NCBI RefSeq assembly: GCF_023278365.1
Contig: NZ_CP075338.1
Span: forward strand, 1,178,001 to 1,242,000
Direction of reading: 5' to 3'
Source: Epilithonimonas zeae
GTDB lineage: Bacteria; Bacteroidota; Bacteroidia; Flavobacteriales; Weeksellaceae
DNA length: 64,000 nucleotides
The position numbers were made by a program, and so were the translations under genes. Position 1 is the first letter of the stretch; the number at the start of each line of letters is the position of its first letter. The notes beneath the pieces were generated by a model. It was given only the letters and a program-made list of their open reading frames with translations, did no database searches and was not told the DNA's origin. Positions 1 to 8,358 of this stretch are shown here, one piece after another.

Positions 1-38
1 AATGCATCGGTGCCTAAAGCAGAAAAAAAATTAATCAT
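1..38 (-). CDS. possible start of a gene cut by the window edge
   Basis: A minus-strand ATG at 38-36 opens a frame that stays open to the window edge (12 codons, beginning Met-Ile-Asn-Phe-Phe). It lies 31 bases downstream of the receiver gene on the same strand, so it could be the next gene of that transcript. Nothing more can be said from 12 codons; it may be chance. Confidence 0.25.
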   Translation of the reverse strand, partial: MINFFSALGTDA

Positions 39-69
39 GTTCAAAAATTATATCGTGAGTTTCGAATTC

Positions 70-429
70 TTAGGCAAAATATCGGGCAATTTTTTCCTCC
101 AGATACTCAATATCAAATGGTTTCTTAATATAATCATCTGCACCAGAATCCTCCTTGTACTTTTTGATTTCATTGCTTGCGCTGACATACAAAATCGGAA
201 TATTCCTGAATCGATCGTGTTCTCTCAATAATTTTACAGCTTCCAATCCGCCTATAGTGGGAATATGATGGTCCATTAGAATAAGATCTGGGAGAAAGGT
301 GGTAACATCCTTGATAACCTGATTGGATGTATTGGATACCACAATATCATAGCCCGCACCCGAAAGCACGAGTTGCAACACATCAAGAATCGCTTCATCA
401 TCATCAAAAATCAAAATTCTTTTTGCCAT
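70..429 (-). CDS. stand-alone response regulator receiver protein
   Basis: A 119-residue protein that is only a receiver (REC) domain. The acidic pocket is Asp9-Asp10-Asp11, the phospho-acceptor is Asp53 (in LILMDHHIP), and the conserved Lys is in DDYIKKPFD near residue 103. There is no output domain, so it resembles CheY/Spo0F-type single-domain regulators that relay phosphate or act by protein contact. No kinase gene adjoins it, although the next gene on this strand is cut by the window edge. Receiver identity is clear. Partner and role are unknown. Confidence 0.9.
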   Translation of the reverse strand: MAKRILIFDDDEAILDVLQLVLSGAGYDIVVSNTSNQVIKDVTTFLPDLILMDHHIPTIGGLEAVKLLREHDRFRNIPILYVSASNEIKKYKEDSGADDYIKKPFDIEYLEEKIARYFA

Positions 430-481
430 AGTACCACCGTATTTAAATTTATCGCTTTTATGTCGGCTTGTTTATTTATAA

Positions 482-516
482 CAAATATATCCTTTTTTAA
501 GAAAAATATTTGCCAA
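482..516 (-). promoter_or_regulatory. candidate promoter of the receiver gene
   Basis: On the minus strand a TATATTTG at 489-482 matches the Bacteroidota -7 box TAnnTTTG. A TTG at 516-514 lies 24 nt upstream, slightly more than usual. The predicted leader is about 45 nt. Confidence 0.35.
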
Positions 517-931
517 ATAATTTAATTACTATGCAGATAATATTAAAATAAAAATTTATGATTAGTAAATTCATATATCTTTTACAACTACAGAGGAATA
601 CTATTAGCACAGGATTATTTGCAGTTACAGATTGATAAGCATTATCAAGACATTATGAGTTACTAATATTTTAATTAAAAGTCCGATAAAAAGAAAGCTA
701 GGCTAATGGTGACAGTGCTACAATCTGCCCCGCAAAAGCCTAAGGCATAAACGGTCTCCTCTATTAATGGGGTTTCCATTTATTCCGTTTCAGTTTGTCT
801 TTTCTACCATAAACAAATCATATATTTTTTCTTTTTGTGGTTTTTCTCTGAAAAAATAAGCAGCAGCCTTCCTGACGTCCAACAATAATCAAAACTGCAT
901 TTTGGAATCTTTGATTAGGCTTCAACTAGTC

Positions 932-960
932 TTGATTGGGATACATCCGTTGTAATTTTA
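932..960 (+). promoter_or_regulatory. candidate promoter of the SDR gene
   Basis: TTG at 932-934, an 18-nt spacer, then TAATTTTA at 953-960, one base from TAnnTTTG. It lies 40 bases before the start codon. Confidence 0.4.
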
Positions 961-1000
961 ATTGGCAACTTTGCTTCATCAATTTTAAAACATTAAGATT

Positions 1001-1774
1001 ATGCAGAACAATGAAAATAAAGTAGCCCTTGTATCGGGTGCCAATACAGGTGTAGGATTTCAAATTGCTAAAGCGCTTGTGGAGAATGGCTATACAGTTT
1101 ATTTAGGCTCCCGTGATCTTGCAAAGGGTGTAGCAGCTCTTGAAGAACTGGGCGGATCGGCAAAAGCAATCCAGCTGGATATTACAGATTCAGATTCTAT
1201 CAACGCAACAGTGAAAAGTATTGAAAAAGAACATGGATACCTGACTTTATTGGTAAATAATGCAGCGATCTCTCACGCCGGCAATCCGGGACGTACTTTG
1301 GAGGAGATTATGGGTGCGCAGCGTGCCAGTATAGCAACGATTGATGAGCTTAAAACGGTTTGGGATACGAATGTGTTCGGAACATTAGCGTTAACACAGG
1401 CCTTTTTACCCCTGTTACATCAAACAGATAATGCAAGGATCGTGACGGTTTCAAGCGCCTTGGGGTCGCTGACGACCAATGCCAATCCGGAAAATCCTTA
1501 CCGTTCTAATTTTGATGCTGTATATGGCGCTTCTAAAACGGCACTTAACGGAATTTTTCTTTCCCTTGCTATCGACTTGGAGAACACCGGCATCAAGGTG
1601 CATCTGGTAAGCCCGGGATTTACAGCTACGGCGCTCAATAATTTCCAGGGAACGGACTCTGTAGAGGAAGGTTCGAAGGAACCAATCCGGGTAGCGTTGG
1701 CGGAAGACCTTCCGACCGGGAGTTTTACAGGCCCTGCCAATTTCAGTGGGAAAGATAATATTCTTCCCTGGTAG
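1001..1774 (+). CDS. short-chain dehydrogenase/reductase (SDR)
   Basis: A 257-residue classical SDR oxidoreductase. The NAD(P)-binding glycine motif GANTGVG is at residues 13-19, NNAA at 86-89, the catalytic Ser at 151-152 and the YxxxK pair at Tyr175/Lys179, so the active site looks complete. The substrate cannot be read from sequence; similar proteins are annotated as carbonyl reductase-like. It stands alone on its transcript, with a hairpin terminator right after the stop. The AraC regulator that follows on the same strand starts beyond that terminator and may control it, which is inference. Confidence 0.9.
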   Translation: MQNNENKVALVSGANTGVGFQIAKALVENGYTVYLGSRDLAKGVAALEELGGSAKAIQLDITDSDSINATVKSIEKEHGYLTLLVNNAAISHAGNPGRTLEEIMGAQRASIATIDELKTVWDTNVFGTLALTQAFLPLLHQTDNARIVTVSSALGSLTTNANPENPYRSNFDAVYGASKTALNGIFLSLAIDLENTGIKVHLVSPGFTATALNNFQGTDSVEEGSKEPIRVALAEDLPTGSFTGPANFSGKDNILPW

Positions 1775-1786
1775 TTTTTAATATAC

Positions 1787-1815
1787 AACCTATGATCTTT
1801 GGTCATAGGTTTTTT
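1787..1815 (+). terminator. rho-independent terminator of the SDR gene
   Basis: Perfect 9-bp stem (AACCTATGA / TCATAGGTT) with a 7-nt loop followed by a T run. It begins 13 bases after the SDR stop codon. Confidence 0.85.
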
Positions 1816-1828
1816 ATACATTTATAGT

Positions 1829-2749
1829 ATGAAACCCAAAGAAGACAAACTGATCCGCTTCATCTCGATATCTGAAAGCCACCAGGCTTTTGGTCTGCCC
1901 GCACCGCAGCATCCACTTATCAGTCTAGTCCATTTTAATAAGGATAATCCTTTTAATACGGCAATGGCACCAATCTACGATGTCCTGAGTTTTTATAAGA
2001 TTACTTTTATTACAAAAAATAAGGGAAGACTCAAATATGGCAGGAACTATTATGATTATGATGAAGGCAGTATGTTGTTTCTGGCACCTGACCAGCTGGT
2101 GGGGAGTACCGATTATAACAGCGAGACCTATTGCTATATTTTATTGATTCATCCTGATTTCCTGCTGGGTCATCCTATCGCACGAAAAATAAAGCAATAC
2201 GGCTATTTTTCTTATGCTTCCAATGAGGCACTCCATTTATCAGAAAGTGAAAGGGCTATCATCCAGTCGGTTTACAGCATTATGAAGCAGGAACTGAACA
2301 GCCGTGTCGATGAGTTCAGCCAGGAAGTGGTTATTGCTCAGTTGGAATTATTGCTGAGCTACGTCAACAGGTTTTATAAAAGGCAGTTTATCACAAGGAA
2401 AGTGGTTAATAACGATATACTGCAGCGAACTGAAAGTATCCTTGAGGATTATCTTAATGATCAGCTATCACTAAAGTATGGTCTGCCATCTGTGCAATAT
2501 GTGGCGGATCAGCTTAAAATCTCATCCGGATATTTGAGCGATCTGTTGCGCTCACTCATTGGTCAGAATGCCCAGCAGTATATACGAAACAAAATCATCG
2601 AAAAAGCGAAAGAACGATTAACCAATACTGTATTGACTGTGGCAGAGATTGCTTATGAATTAGGGTTTGAACACCCACAGTCTTTTAGTAAAATGTTTAG
2701 GGTAAGGACAGGGTTGTCGCCTTTAGAGTTTCGTAACTCGTTTGAGTAA
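1829..2749 (+). CDS. AraC-family transcriptional regulator
   Basis: A 306-residue regulator. The first two thirds look like a cupin-type sensing domain (a stretch reading GRNYYDYDEGSMLFLAPDQ is typical). The last ~100 residues are an AraC double helix-turn-helix, ending in the usual signature (AYELGFEHPQSFSKMFR, then LSPLEF). I start it at the ATG at 1829 because an upstream in-frame start at 1799 lies inside the preceding terminator loop. Proteins of this kind usually control a neighbouring oxidoreductase or transporter, and the SDR gene just upstream is the obvious candidate. Confidence 0.92.
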   Translation: MKPKEDKLIRFISISESHQAFGLPAPQHPLISLVHFNKDNPFNTAMAPIYDVLSFYKITFITKNKGRLKYGRNYYDYDEGSMLFLAPDQLVGSTDYNSETYCYILLIHPDFLLGHPIARKIKQYGYFSYASNEALHLSESERAIIQSVYSIMKQELNSRVDEFSQEVVIAQLELLLSYVNRFYKRQFITRKVVNNDILQRTESILEDYLNDQLSLKYGLPSVQYVADQLKISSGYLSDLLRSLIGQNAQQYIRNKIIEKAKERLTNTVLTVAEIAYELGFEHPQSFSKMFRVRTGLSPLEFRNSFE

Positions 2750-3207
2750 TCAGCATTATTAGAAGATAACCTTAACTTTTCGTTTTATTATACAAGGAAA
2801 GATGGTACTAAATTAAAACCGCATACTCCTAGTGAACGAAAAAAAAGATAATCATTTGACTAGACATTTAATTCTGACTCTGTTCAGAATTTACATTTTA
2901 CCTCCTTTTCTTTGGGTGGACTTCGTGAAATAATGTTAGATTGGGCTTTTGAATTGCTGAATGAGAACTCTAATCTCTTGGTTGTTTTGTTGAATAAGTT
3001 TTTGCCTGTGCTGGTTCCTGAGCTTCAAAGGCTCTGCTTGACTTTATTTGTCTTTCAGTAGCTTTAGTATTTGGTATTGATACTTTTACTCTTGAATAGA
3101 ATAAATCGAAACTGAATATTCTGACAGAAGTAATTCTTTAATTTAAAAACCTGAAAAAGTTTTGTTGTTAATAATTTAAGTAATAGTAGCAGCCTTTAAA
3201 TTATATG
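2750..3207. other. intergenic region with a possible decayed coding stretch
   Basis: Mostly AT-rich DNA. On the minus strand, 3137 to 2970 is open for 55 codons without a start. It reads as protein-like text (for example SIPNTKATERQIKSSRAFEA) and ends in TAG, with a further readable piece down to about 2895. It looks like the eroded end of a gene, but I cannot name a family and it may be chance. Confidence 0.25.
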
Positions 3208-3230
3208 AAAAAAAATCCTGCATAGCAGGA
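3208..3230 (-). terminator. terminator of the PIG-L/symporter/DUF2911 operon
   Basis: On the minus strand a 6-bp stem (TCCTGC / GCAGGA around ATA) is followed by eight T residues. It sits 23 bases beyond the stop of the last gene of the operon. Confidence 0.8.
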
Positions 3231-3252
3231 CTTCAATTTCTTCTGTTTAGAT

Positions 3253-3771
3253 TTATTTGATTTCTACAGGAACGGAGGTTTTATCCCAATCCATTGTGAA
3301 TCCATTACCGTTTACTTTATAAACCAATGTTTCCTGTTTTGCCGGTAAAGCCTTTGTTTTCACATCAACCCGTAAAGCATCCTGCCCTTCCTGGTATTTA
3401 TAAGCACCCCACTGTTTTGATTCTTTGTTAAAAACCGCAGTCCAGGTTCCGCTTTCTTTAGGAATCAGGAAAAAGCTGTATTTACCTTTAAGAAGTTTTT
3501 TACCCTGAACGGTAATGTCTTTATCCGTTTCGAAAGTAGTAGCTTCATTGGCACCTGCACGCCACACTTTATCATAAGGAACTAAATCTCCCCAGATTTT
3601 ACGGTCCTTAACAGAAGGGCTGTTATAAGCTATAGTAATATTGGCATCTTTAATTTTTCCTGTCGCAGTTGCTGGAGGGCTGGCAGGTTTTTTAGCTTCC
3701 TGAGCAAAAGCATTCACTGAAATCGTCATTGCAGCCAAAACCATAGTAGCAGATTTAATCATTGTTTTCAT
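3253..3771 (-). CDS. DUF2911 secreted protein
   Basis: A 172-residue protein with an N-terminal signal peptide ([20 protein letters not shown], then AFAQ cleavage) and a single DUF2911 domain. DUF2911 proteins are exported, common in Bacteroidota and have no assigned activity. The motif region [20 protein letters not shown] is characteristic of the family. It is the last gene of a four-gene operon, 31 bases behind the symporter, followed by a terminator. Its co-transcription with a deacetylase and a sodium symporter suggests an envelope role connected to their substrate, but that is inference. Confidence 0.88.
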   Translation of the reverse strand: MKTMIKSATMVLAAMTISVNAFAQEAKKPASPPATATGKIKDANITIAYNSPSVKDRKIWGDLVPYDKVWRAGANEATTFETDKDITVQGKKLLKGKYSFFLIPKESGTWTAVFNKESKQWGAYKYQEGQDALRVDVKTKALPAKQETLVYKVNGNGFTMDWDKTSVPVEIK

Positions 3772-3802
3772 AATATTTTGTATAAATTTTTGTTATTTTC
3801 AT

Positions 3803-5494
3803 TTACGAATTTACAGCTTTCGGTTTATAAAACACTAACCCGATTGCAGAAAATATAATGACTCCTGCTGCCCCGATGACATTAAGCCAAAGGAATGAAA
3901 CGATGTCGAACTGATAAACGGCAATCACCATTATTTCTGACAGAATGGCTGCCATAAATACATTCGGACCTGTGATTTTTTTATAGTAAAATGCAACAAG
4001 GAAGATGCCCAATATCGGACCGTAGAAAAGTGACCCCAATACATTCACTGCTTCAATAAGCGAACCCATTTGAGTGGCAAACATCGCGACACCAATTGAG
4101 AAAATCCCCCACGCTAAAGTGTGAAGGCGGCTATACTTCAATTCGGTCTTGTCATCTGGAATTTCTTTTTTAAATATCAAATGGACATCTTTCAAAGAAC
4201 AAGCAGCAAGGGAGTTTAAAGCTGCTGAAATAGAACCCCAACTCGCCAGAAAAATGACGGCAAACAATAAACCGATCATCCCTGAAGGCAAGGTATTTTT
4301 TACGAAATACAGGAAAATATAATTCGTATCTGTTTTTTCTGCATTAAGATTGGATTGATTAATAGCTTCTTCTACCCTTCCGTGAAGTGCTTTTACCTCG
4401 GTTTGTGTATTTTTAAAATTCTGAATTGTTTTATTAAGTTCTGGAGAGTGAGTTTCTTTCAGCTTTAAAATTTCTTTCGACTCTGCATTAAACTTCACCT
4501 GTAAATCCTGATGCTCTTTTTCAAAAACCGCAGCCTGTTCAGGTTTTGAGTCCTTTAAATTTTGATAAGATATTTCATTAAAATAAATCGGAGCCGGTTT
4601 TAAAGAAAAGAATGAAAAAAGCAAAGCACCAATTAAAAGAATTGCGAACTGCATCGGAATTTTAACCAATCCATTCAACAGCAGACCCATTTTGGCGTTG
4701 GTGTTGTCTTTTGCCGTAATATACCTGCCAACCTGGCTCTGGTCTGTACCGAAATAAGATAATGCTAAGAAAAAACCGCCAATTATTCCGCTCCAGATAT
4801 TATATTTATCTTTCCAATCAAATTCTGTGGTGATGACATTGAGCTTTCCGGATTTCCCTGCCAAATAAAGTGCATCTCTAAAACCGATTCCATTCGGCAT
4901 ATTTTCAATCAACAGATACCCTGCAAAAGCCATTGTTCCTAAAATAATAAGGAACTGTAATTTTTGAGTGTGAGCGATTGCTTTTGCTCCTCCAACATAG
5001 GTGTAGATCAACAGAATTCCACCTGTTAAAACATTCGTTAAATAAATATTCCAATTTAAAACGCTCGATAAAATAATACTCGGCGCATAAATACTGATTC
5101 CCGTTGATAAGCCTCTGGAAAAAAGAAAAAGCAGTGAAGTCAATACCCTCGTTTTTTTATCAAAACGGTTTTCCAAATATTCATAAGCCGTATAAACATT
5201 CAACCGTTGAAAAATCGGGATAAACGTAATACAGATCACAATCATCGCCAAAGGCAAACCAAAGTAATATTGAACGAATCGCATCCCGTCTGTATAGGCT
5301 TGTCCTGGTGCTGAAAGAAAGGTAATCGCACTCGCCTGCGTCGCCATAATCCCAACTAAAACGATGTACCATGGCATTTTGTTGTCTGCTTTCAGGTAGG
5401 ATTCATTGCTTTGTTGTCCGCGACCAATGAAGACGCCGTAAACGACCACTGCAACCAATGTAACAATAAGAACTGTCCAATCTACTGTACTCAT
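3803..5494 (-). CDS. sodium:solute symporter (SSS family)
   Basis: A 563-residue integral membrane protein of the SSS family (LeuT fold, Na+-coupled uptake). About 13-14 hydrophobic segments are visible, with family-typical stretches such as ATQASAITFLSAPGQAY near the first helices. An unusual feature is a strongly charged, helix-forming loop at about residues 300-390, rich in Glu, Lys and Gln and likely coiled-coil, inserted between membrane segments. Its start codon overlaps the stop of the 34-residue membrane peptide by four bases (ATGA), so the two are translationally coupled. The substrate is unknown. The deacetylase partner suggests a sugar or amino-sugar derivative, but this is weak inference. 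Confidence 0.93.
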   Translation of the reverse strand: MSTVDWTVLIVTLVAVVVYGVFIGRGQQSNESYLKADNKMPWYIVLVGIMATQASAITFLSAPGQAYTDGMRFVQYYFGLPLAMIVICITFIPIFQRLNVYTAYEYLENRFDKKTRVLTSLLFLFSRGLSTGISIYAPSIILSSVLNWNIYLTNVLTGGILLIYTYVGGAKAIAHTQKLQFLIILGTMAFAGYLLIENMPNGIGFRDALYLAGKSGKLNVITTEFDWKDKYNIWSGIIGGFFLALSYFGTDQSQVGRYITAKDNTNAKMGLLLNGLVKIPMQFAILLIGALLFSFFSLKPAPIYFNEISYQNLKDSKPEQAAVFEKEHQDLQVKFNAESKEILKLKETHSPELNKTIQNFKNTQTEVKALHGRVEEAINQSNLNAEKTDTNYIFLYFVKNTLPSGMIGLLFAVIFLASWGSISAALNSLAACSLKDVHLIFKKEIPDDKTELKYSRLHTLAWGIFSIGVAMFATQMGSLIEAVNVLGSLFYGPILGIFLVAFYYKKITGPNVFMAAILSEIMVIAVYQFDIVSFLWLNVIGAAGVIIFSAIGLVFYKPKAVNS

Positions 5495-5595
5495 GCCCAG
5501 AATTTAGTAAACCAATAATAAAATACAATCTGAGCTACTAATGCAAATACTAAAAGAAGGTACCAGATATTCCAATTTTTAAGTTGCCTATTCAT
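5491..5595 (-). CDS. 34-residue single-span membrane peptide coupled to the symporter
   Basis: A very short gene. The ATG at 5595-5593 overlaps the PIG-L stop by one base (TGATG), and its TGA overlaps the symporter ATG by four bases (ATGA). The product begins MNRQLKNWNIWYLLLVF and has one hydrophobic span of about 18 residues (WYLLLVFALVAQIVFYYW), positive residues at the N-side and a short tail. The double overlap leaves almost no doubt that it is translated. By position it resembles small auxiliary subunits of other symporters (for example YjcH next to ActP), but I do not recognise the sequence. Confidence 0.8.
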   Translation of the reverse strand: MNRQLKNWNIWYLLLVFALVAQIVFYYWFTKFWA

Positions 5596-8093
5596 CAGTT
5601 TTTCTGTGCAGATAAAAAGTTTAAAAATAATCGTGCCGCACCAACATTTCCCGCAGGTAACTGTCTGAAAAATGCCAACGGTGTGTAAATAAAATTACCC
5701 TTCCCGTATTTCGCATATAAAGTTGATCCCTGCAGAGACTCTTCTCCTGTATCGTGCATTTCAAAAAGCGGTTCATAGGCTGCATCCCATTGAACGGGGA
5801 AATAAGCGCCACGCTCCTGTACCCAGCCTTTGAAATCATCCGCAGTAATTTTGTTTGGATAGTTCAGTAATTTATGATCGGGATTTAAAAATTTAACCTC
5901 AGCATTTTCTTCGGTAACACGCTTGTTGGCAATCGTAAAATTGTACATTCCCAATTGGTCAACCGTTGTATCCTGATTGGTGTTGTATTGCATCACCAAA
6001 TTCCCTCCGCTCTTTACATAAGACCATAAAAAAGGCATCCAGCGCCCAAGCTTTTTCTCTGTGTTATTTGCACGAACTCCAAGAACGATCGCATCATATT
6101 GTGAAAGTTTATTTTGACTTCCGCCAGATTCATCTAGGTTACCATAAAAATCTTCGTCCTTCAAAACATCAACCTGAATTCCTGCAATACGTAAAAACTC
6201 AGGAATGAAATCACCAGCTCCTTGTATGTAACCGACTTTTTTAACCTTAACTTGAATATCACCTTTCATTACAGCTACAGTGGCAGGTGTAAAATATTGT
6301 AAGGAAGGCAAATGAGGATATTGAATTAGTACCTGTTTTTTATTATAAGTCACTCCATCTGCAACAAAATTGGCATCCAATTGCAACTGATTTGATTTTA
6401 TTGAAGCAAGTTGGGTTTTTGGAATAACATAATCGACGGTAACATCTTTTTCATTGATTGATTTTAAATCACCACCGCCTAACCGTTCTCCGTTATACAA
6501 CAAATTTACTTTTCCATTTTTAAACTGTCTATTTGAATTAACCTTAAAATTTAAACTCAAATGTAAATCTTCATTTTCTTTGACTAAATAAAGTGGCTGT
6601 GTAAATTTCAGCTCCAATGCAGGAACGATTCGCAAAGCCTCAACCACATCGCCACGCACCGGATCTAATTTCTTGAACGATAAAGGAAGTTTAACCTGAA
6701 GTTTTTCCGAGCCGATTTTTAAATCAAGCAAAACATTTAGTGGTGATTCTGCCTCGGGTAAACCGATTAAGGTATCATTGGGAACAGAAAAAGTGGCTGC
6801 GTTTACAGCTGGTTTTGCCAGCCAATATGGTTCTGTAAGCGCTGCATCTACAGGAATCTGAATATCGTGCTGAATGGTAATTAAAGAATCTTTTGATAGT
6901 TTTCTGTTCAAGTTTTCTGACTGATTTAACCATTTTACATTATCTAAAACAACAGGATTTTCAGCTCTCGAAATTAAATTTAATCTAAAATTATAATTAT
7001 CACCAGCAACTGCTTCCGCTTGATTAGTTACCACCTCGCCCATAAATCCGGCACAGCTTAAAATGATATTGTCAAGTGATTTAATTTTATCCTTTTTTAA
7101 ATCTGAATCTTTTAGAGCCAAAACTTTTTTTCGCAAAGCAAGTAACGCAGGCAAACTGAGATCAGGATGATTGAAATTGAAATCTGCAATGATTTTATCT
7201 AATGACACATCAATATCAGGATTTCCTTCTTTTGTCCACGTTTTATTGATTCCATCAAAAAGTGTTGATTTTGCAGGCTCTCCGGCAACGTGGGAAAAAT
7301 ACTCCGTTTTGATCCCAGCTACAGACTGTGTTCCTGCACCCTGGCTTTTATGTAAACTTCGGCTTAATCCTGCCAGTTCACCATAACCCATTCCAAGGTG
7401 AGCATCATATTGTCCAACAGTAACTTTCAGTTGATTTTCTGCAGTTGTATTATTGTTGCCAAATCTGAAAGTGTTCCACAATACTCGTTTTGGTTGCCAT
7501 ACATTCACATATTTTAATTGATCAGGGAAAGCATTTTTATCGCCTGCCAACTTAAATGCTTTTTCTGCAATGACAGCCGAAGCTGCGTGTTGACCGTGAC
7601 CTGCCGCAGCAGTAGGCGGAAAACGACAAATGATAACATCCGGACGGAATTTACGGATTACCCAGACAACATCAGCCGTAATGCTGTCTAAATCCCACTG
7701 TTTAAAAGTATCGGTTGTATTTTTAGAAAATCCAAAGTCAATGGCACGTGTAAAAAACTGCCGGGCTCCGTCTAACTTTCTTGCTTCCAACAATTCGTGG
7801 GTTCTGATCAGACCTAATGCAGCGCCGTATTCGCTGCCTAATAAGTTCTGACCTCCGTCACCTCTTGTTAGAGACAAATAGCCTGTTTCTACATTTTGGT
7901 CGTGGATTAACCAGGAAAGTAATCCTGTATTTTCATCATCGGGATGAGCCGCAAGGTATAAAACTTTAGGAAGCTGTTTAAGGGTTTTGAGTTCGCGGTA
8001 TATCTCAGAAGACTTTGCGGAGCGTAGCTGTTGAGCTGAACAAAAAATTGAACAAAGGCCAAGAATAAATACAGTTAATACTTTATTGAACAT
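5595..8093 (-). CDS. PIG-L family deacetylase with a large C-terminal extension
   Basis: An exported protein of 832 residues, starting at the ATG at 8093 (signal peptide MFNKVLTVFILGLCSIFCSA). The longer frame begins with TTG and would put the promoter palindrome inside the gene. The N-terminal ~270 residues are a PIG-L/LmbE-type zinc amidohydrolase: AHPDDE at 49-54 and a later His in AAAGHGQHAAS are the usual metal ligands. The middle resembles beta-rich domains, and the C-terminal ~200 residues look like a glutamine-amidotransferase/ThuA-type fold (DAIVLGVRANN). PIG-L enzymes remove N-acyl groups from amino sugars. The actual substrate here is unknown. First gene of the operon. Confidence 0.9.
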   Translation of the reverse strand: MFNKVLTVFILGLCSIFCSAQQLRSAKSSEIYRELKTLKQLPKVLYLAAHPDDENTGLLSWLIHDQNVETGYLSLTRGDGGQNLLGSEYGAALGLIRTHELLEARKLDGARQFFTRAIDFGFSKNTTDTFKQWDLDSITADVVWVIRKFRPDVIICRFPPTAAAGHGQHAASAVIAEKAFKLAGDKNAFPDQLKYVNVWQPKRVLWNTFRFGNNNTTAENQLKVTVGQYDAHLGMGYGELAGLSRSLHKSQGAGTQSVAGIKTEYFSHVAGEPAKSTLFDGINKTWTKEGNPDIDVSLDKIIADFNFNHPDLSLPALLALRKKVLALKDSDLKKDKIKSLDNIILSCAGFMGEVVTNQAEAVAGDNYNFRLNLISRAENPVVLDNVKWLNQSENLNRKLSKDSLITIQHDIQIPVDAALTEPYWLAKPAVNAATFSVPNDTLIGLPEAESPLNVLLDLKIGSEKLQVKLPLSFKKLDPVRGDVVEALRIVPALELKFTQPLYLVKENEDLHLSLNFKVNSNRQFKNGKVNLLYNGERLGGGDLKSINEKDVTVDYVIPKTQLASIKSNQLQLDANFVADGVTYNKKQVLIQYPHLPSLQYFTPATVAVMKGDIQVKVKKVGYIQGAGDFIPEFLRIAGIQVDVLKDEDFYGNLDESGGSQNKLSQYDAIVLGVRANNTEKKLGRWMPFLWSYVKSGGNLVMQYNTNQDTTVDQLGMYNFTIANKRVTEENAEVKFLNPDHKLLNYPNKITADDFKGWVQERGAYFPVQWDAAYEPLFEMHDTGEESLQGSTLYAKYGKGNFIYTPLAFFRQLPAGNVGAARLFLNFLSAQKN

Positions 8094-8097
8094 TTTG

Positions 8098-8121
8098 ATA
8101 TTTGCTTTGCAAGGCAAATAT
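8098..8121. promoter_or_regulatory. 24-bp near-perfect palindrome over the operon start
   Basis: An inverted repeat with arms ATATTTGC and GCAAATAT around TTTGCAAG; only one base pair is mismatched over 24 bp. It overlaps the -7 box and the predicted transcription start of the PIG-L operon, where a repressor would be expected to bind. No regulator for it is evident nearby. Confidence 0.5.
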
Positions 8122-8142
8122 AAGTAAATCGTTTTCGATCAA
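8115..8142 (-). promoter_or_regulatory. promoter of the PIG-L/symporter operon
   Basis: On the minus strand TTG at 8142-8140, a 17-nt spacer and TATATTTG at 8122-8115 match the Bacteroidota housekeeping promoter exactly. The predicted leader before the ATG at 8093 is only about 15 nt. Confidence 0.7.
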
Positions 8143-8358
8143 CTTCAGGCCGTAACACATTATATAATTAATTATTTATTTTAGTCTTCAAAAATGTTAA
8201 AGCCTTAGATTACTCCATTCTTACTAAAGAAAAATATTTATATACCAATAACTGATCGATGATTGTAAATTTAAATGAATTATTATTGCTAAATATTTTT
8301 ACATCATTGATAGTTGAATATGGTAAGACCTCAATGAGTATATTTCGAAATGAGCCGC

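Larger units (their letters stand above)
430..1000. other. intergenic region without a recognisable gene
   Basis: About 570 bases between divergent genes. Apart from the two candidate promoters at its ends (482-516 minus, 932-960 plus) I see no ORF with protein-like composition and no strong hairpin. Confidence 0.5.

Noticed and set aside
1799-1828. An in-frame ATG 30 bases upstream of the AraC start.
   Set aside because: It lies in the loop of the SDR terminator, and the encoded residues do not resemble the family's N-terminus.
8094-8117. Longer PIG-L start (TTG) adding eight residues.
   Set aside because: It would begin inside the -7 box of a perfect promoter; the ATG at 8093 opens a normal signal peptide.
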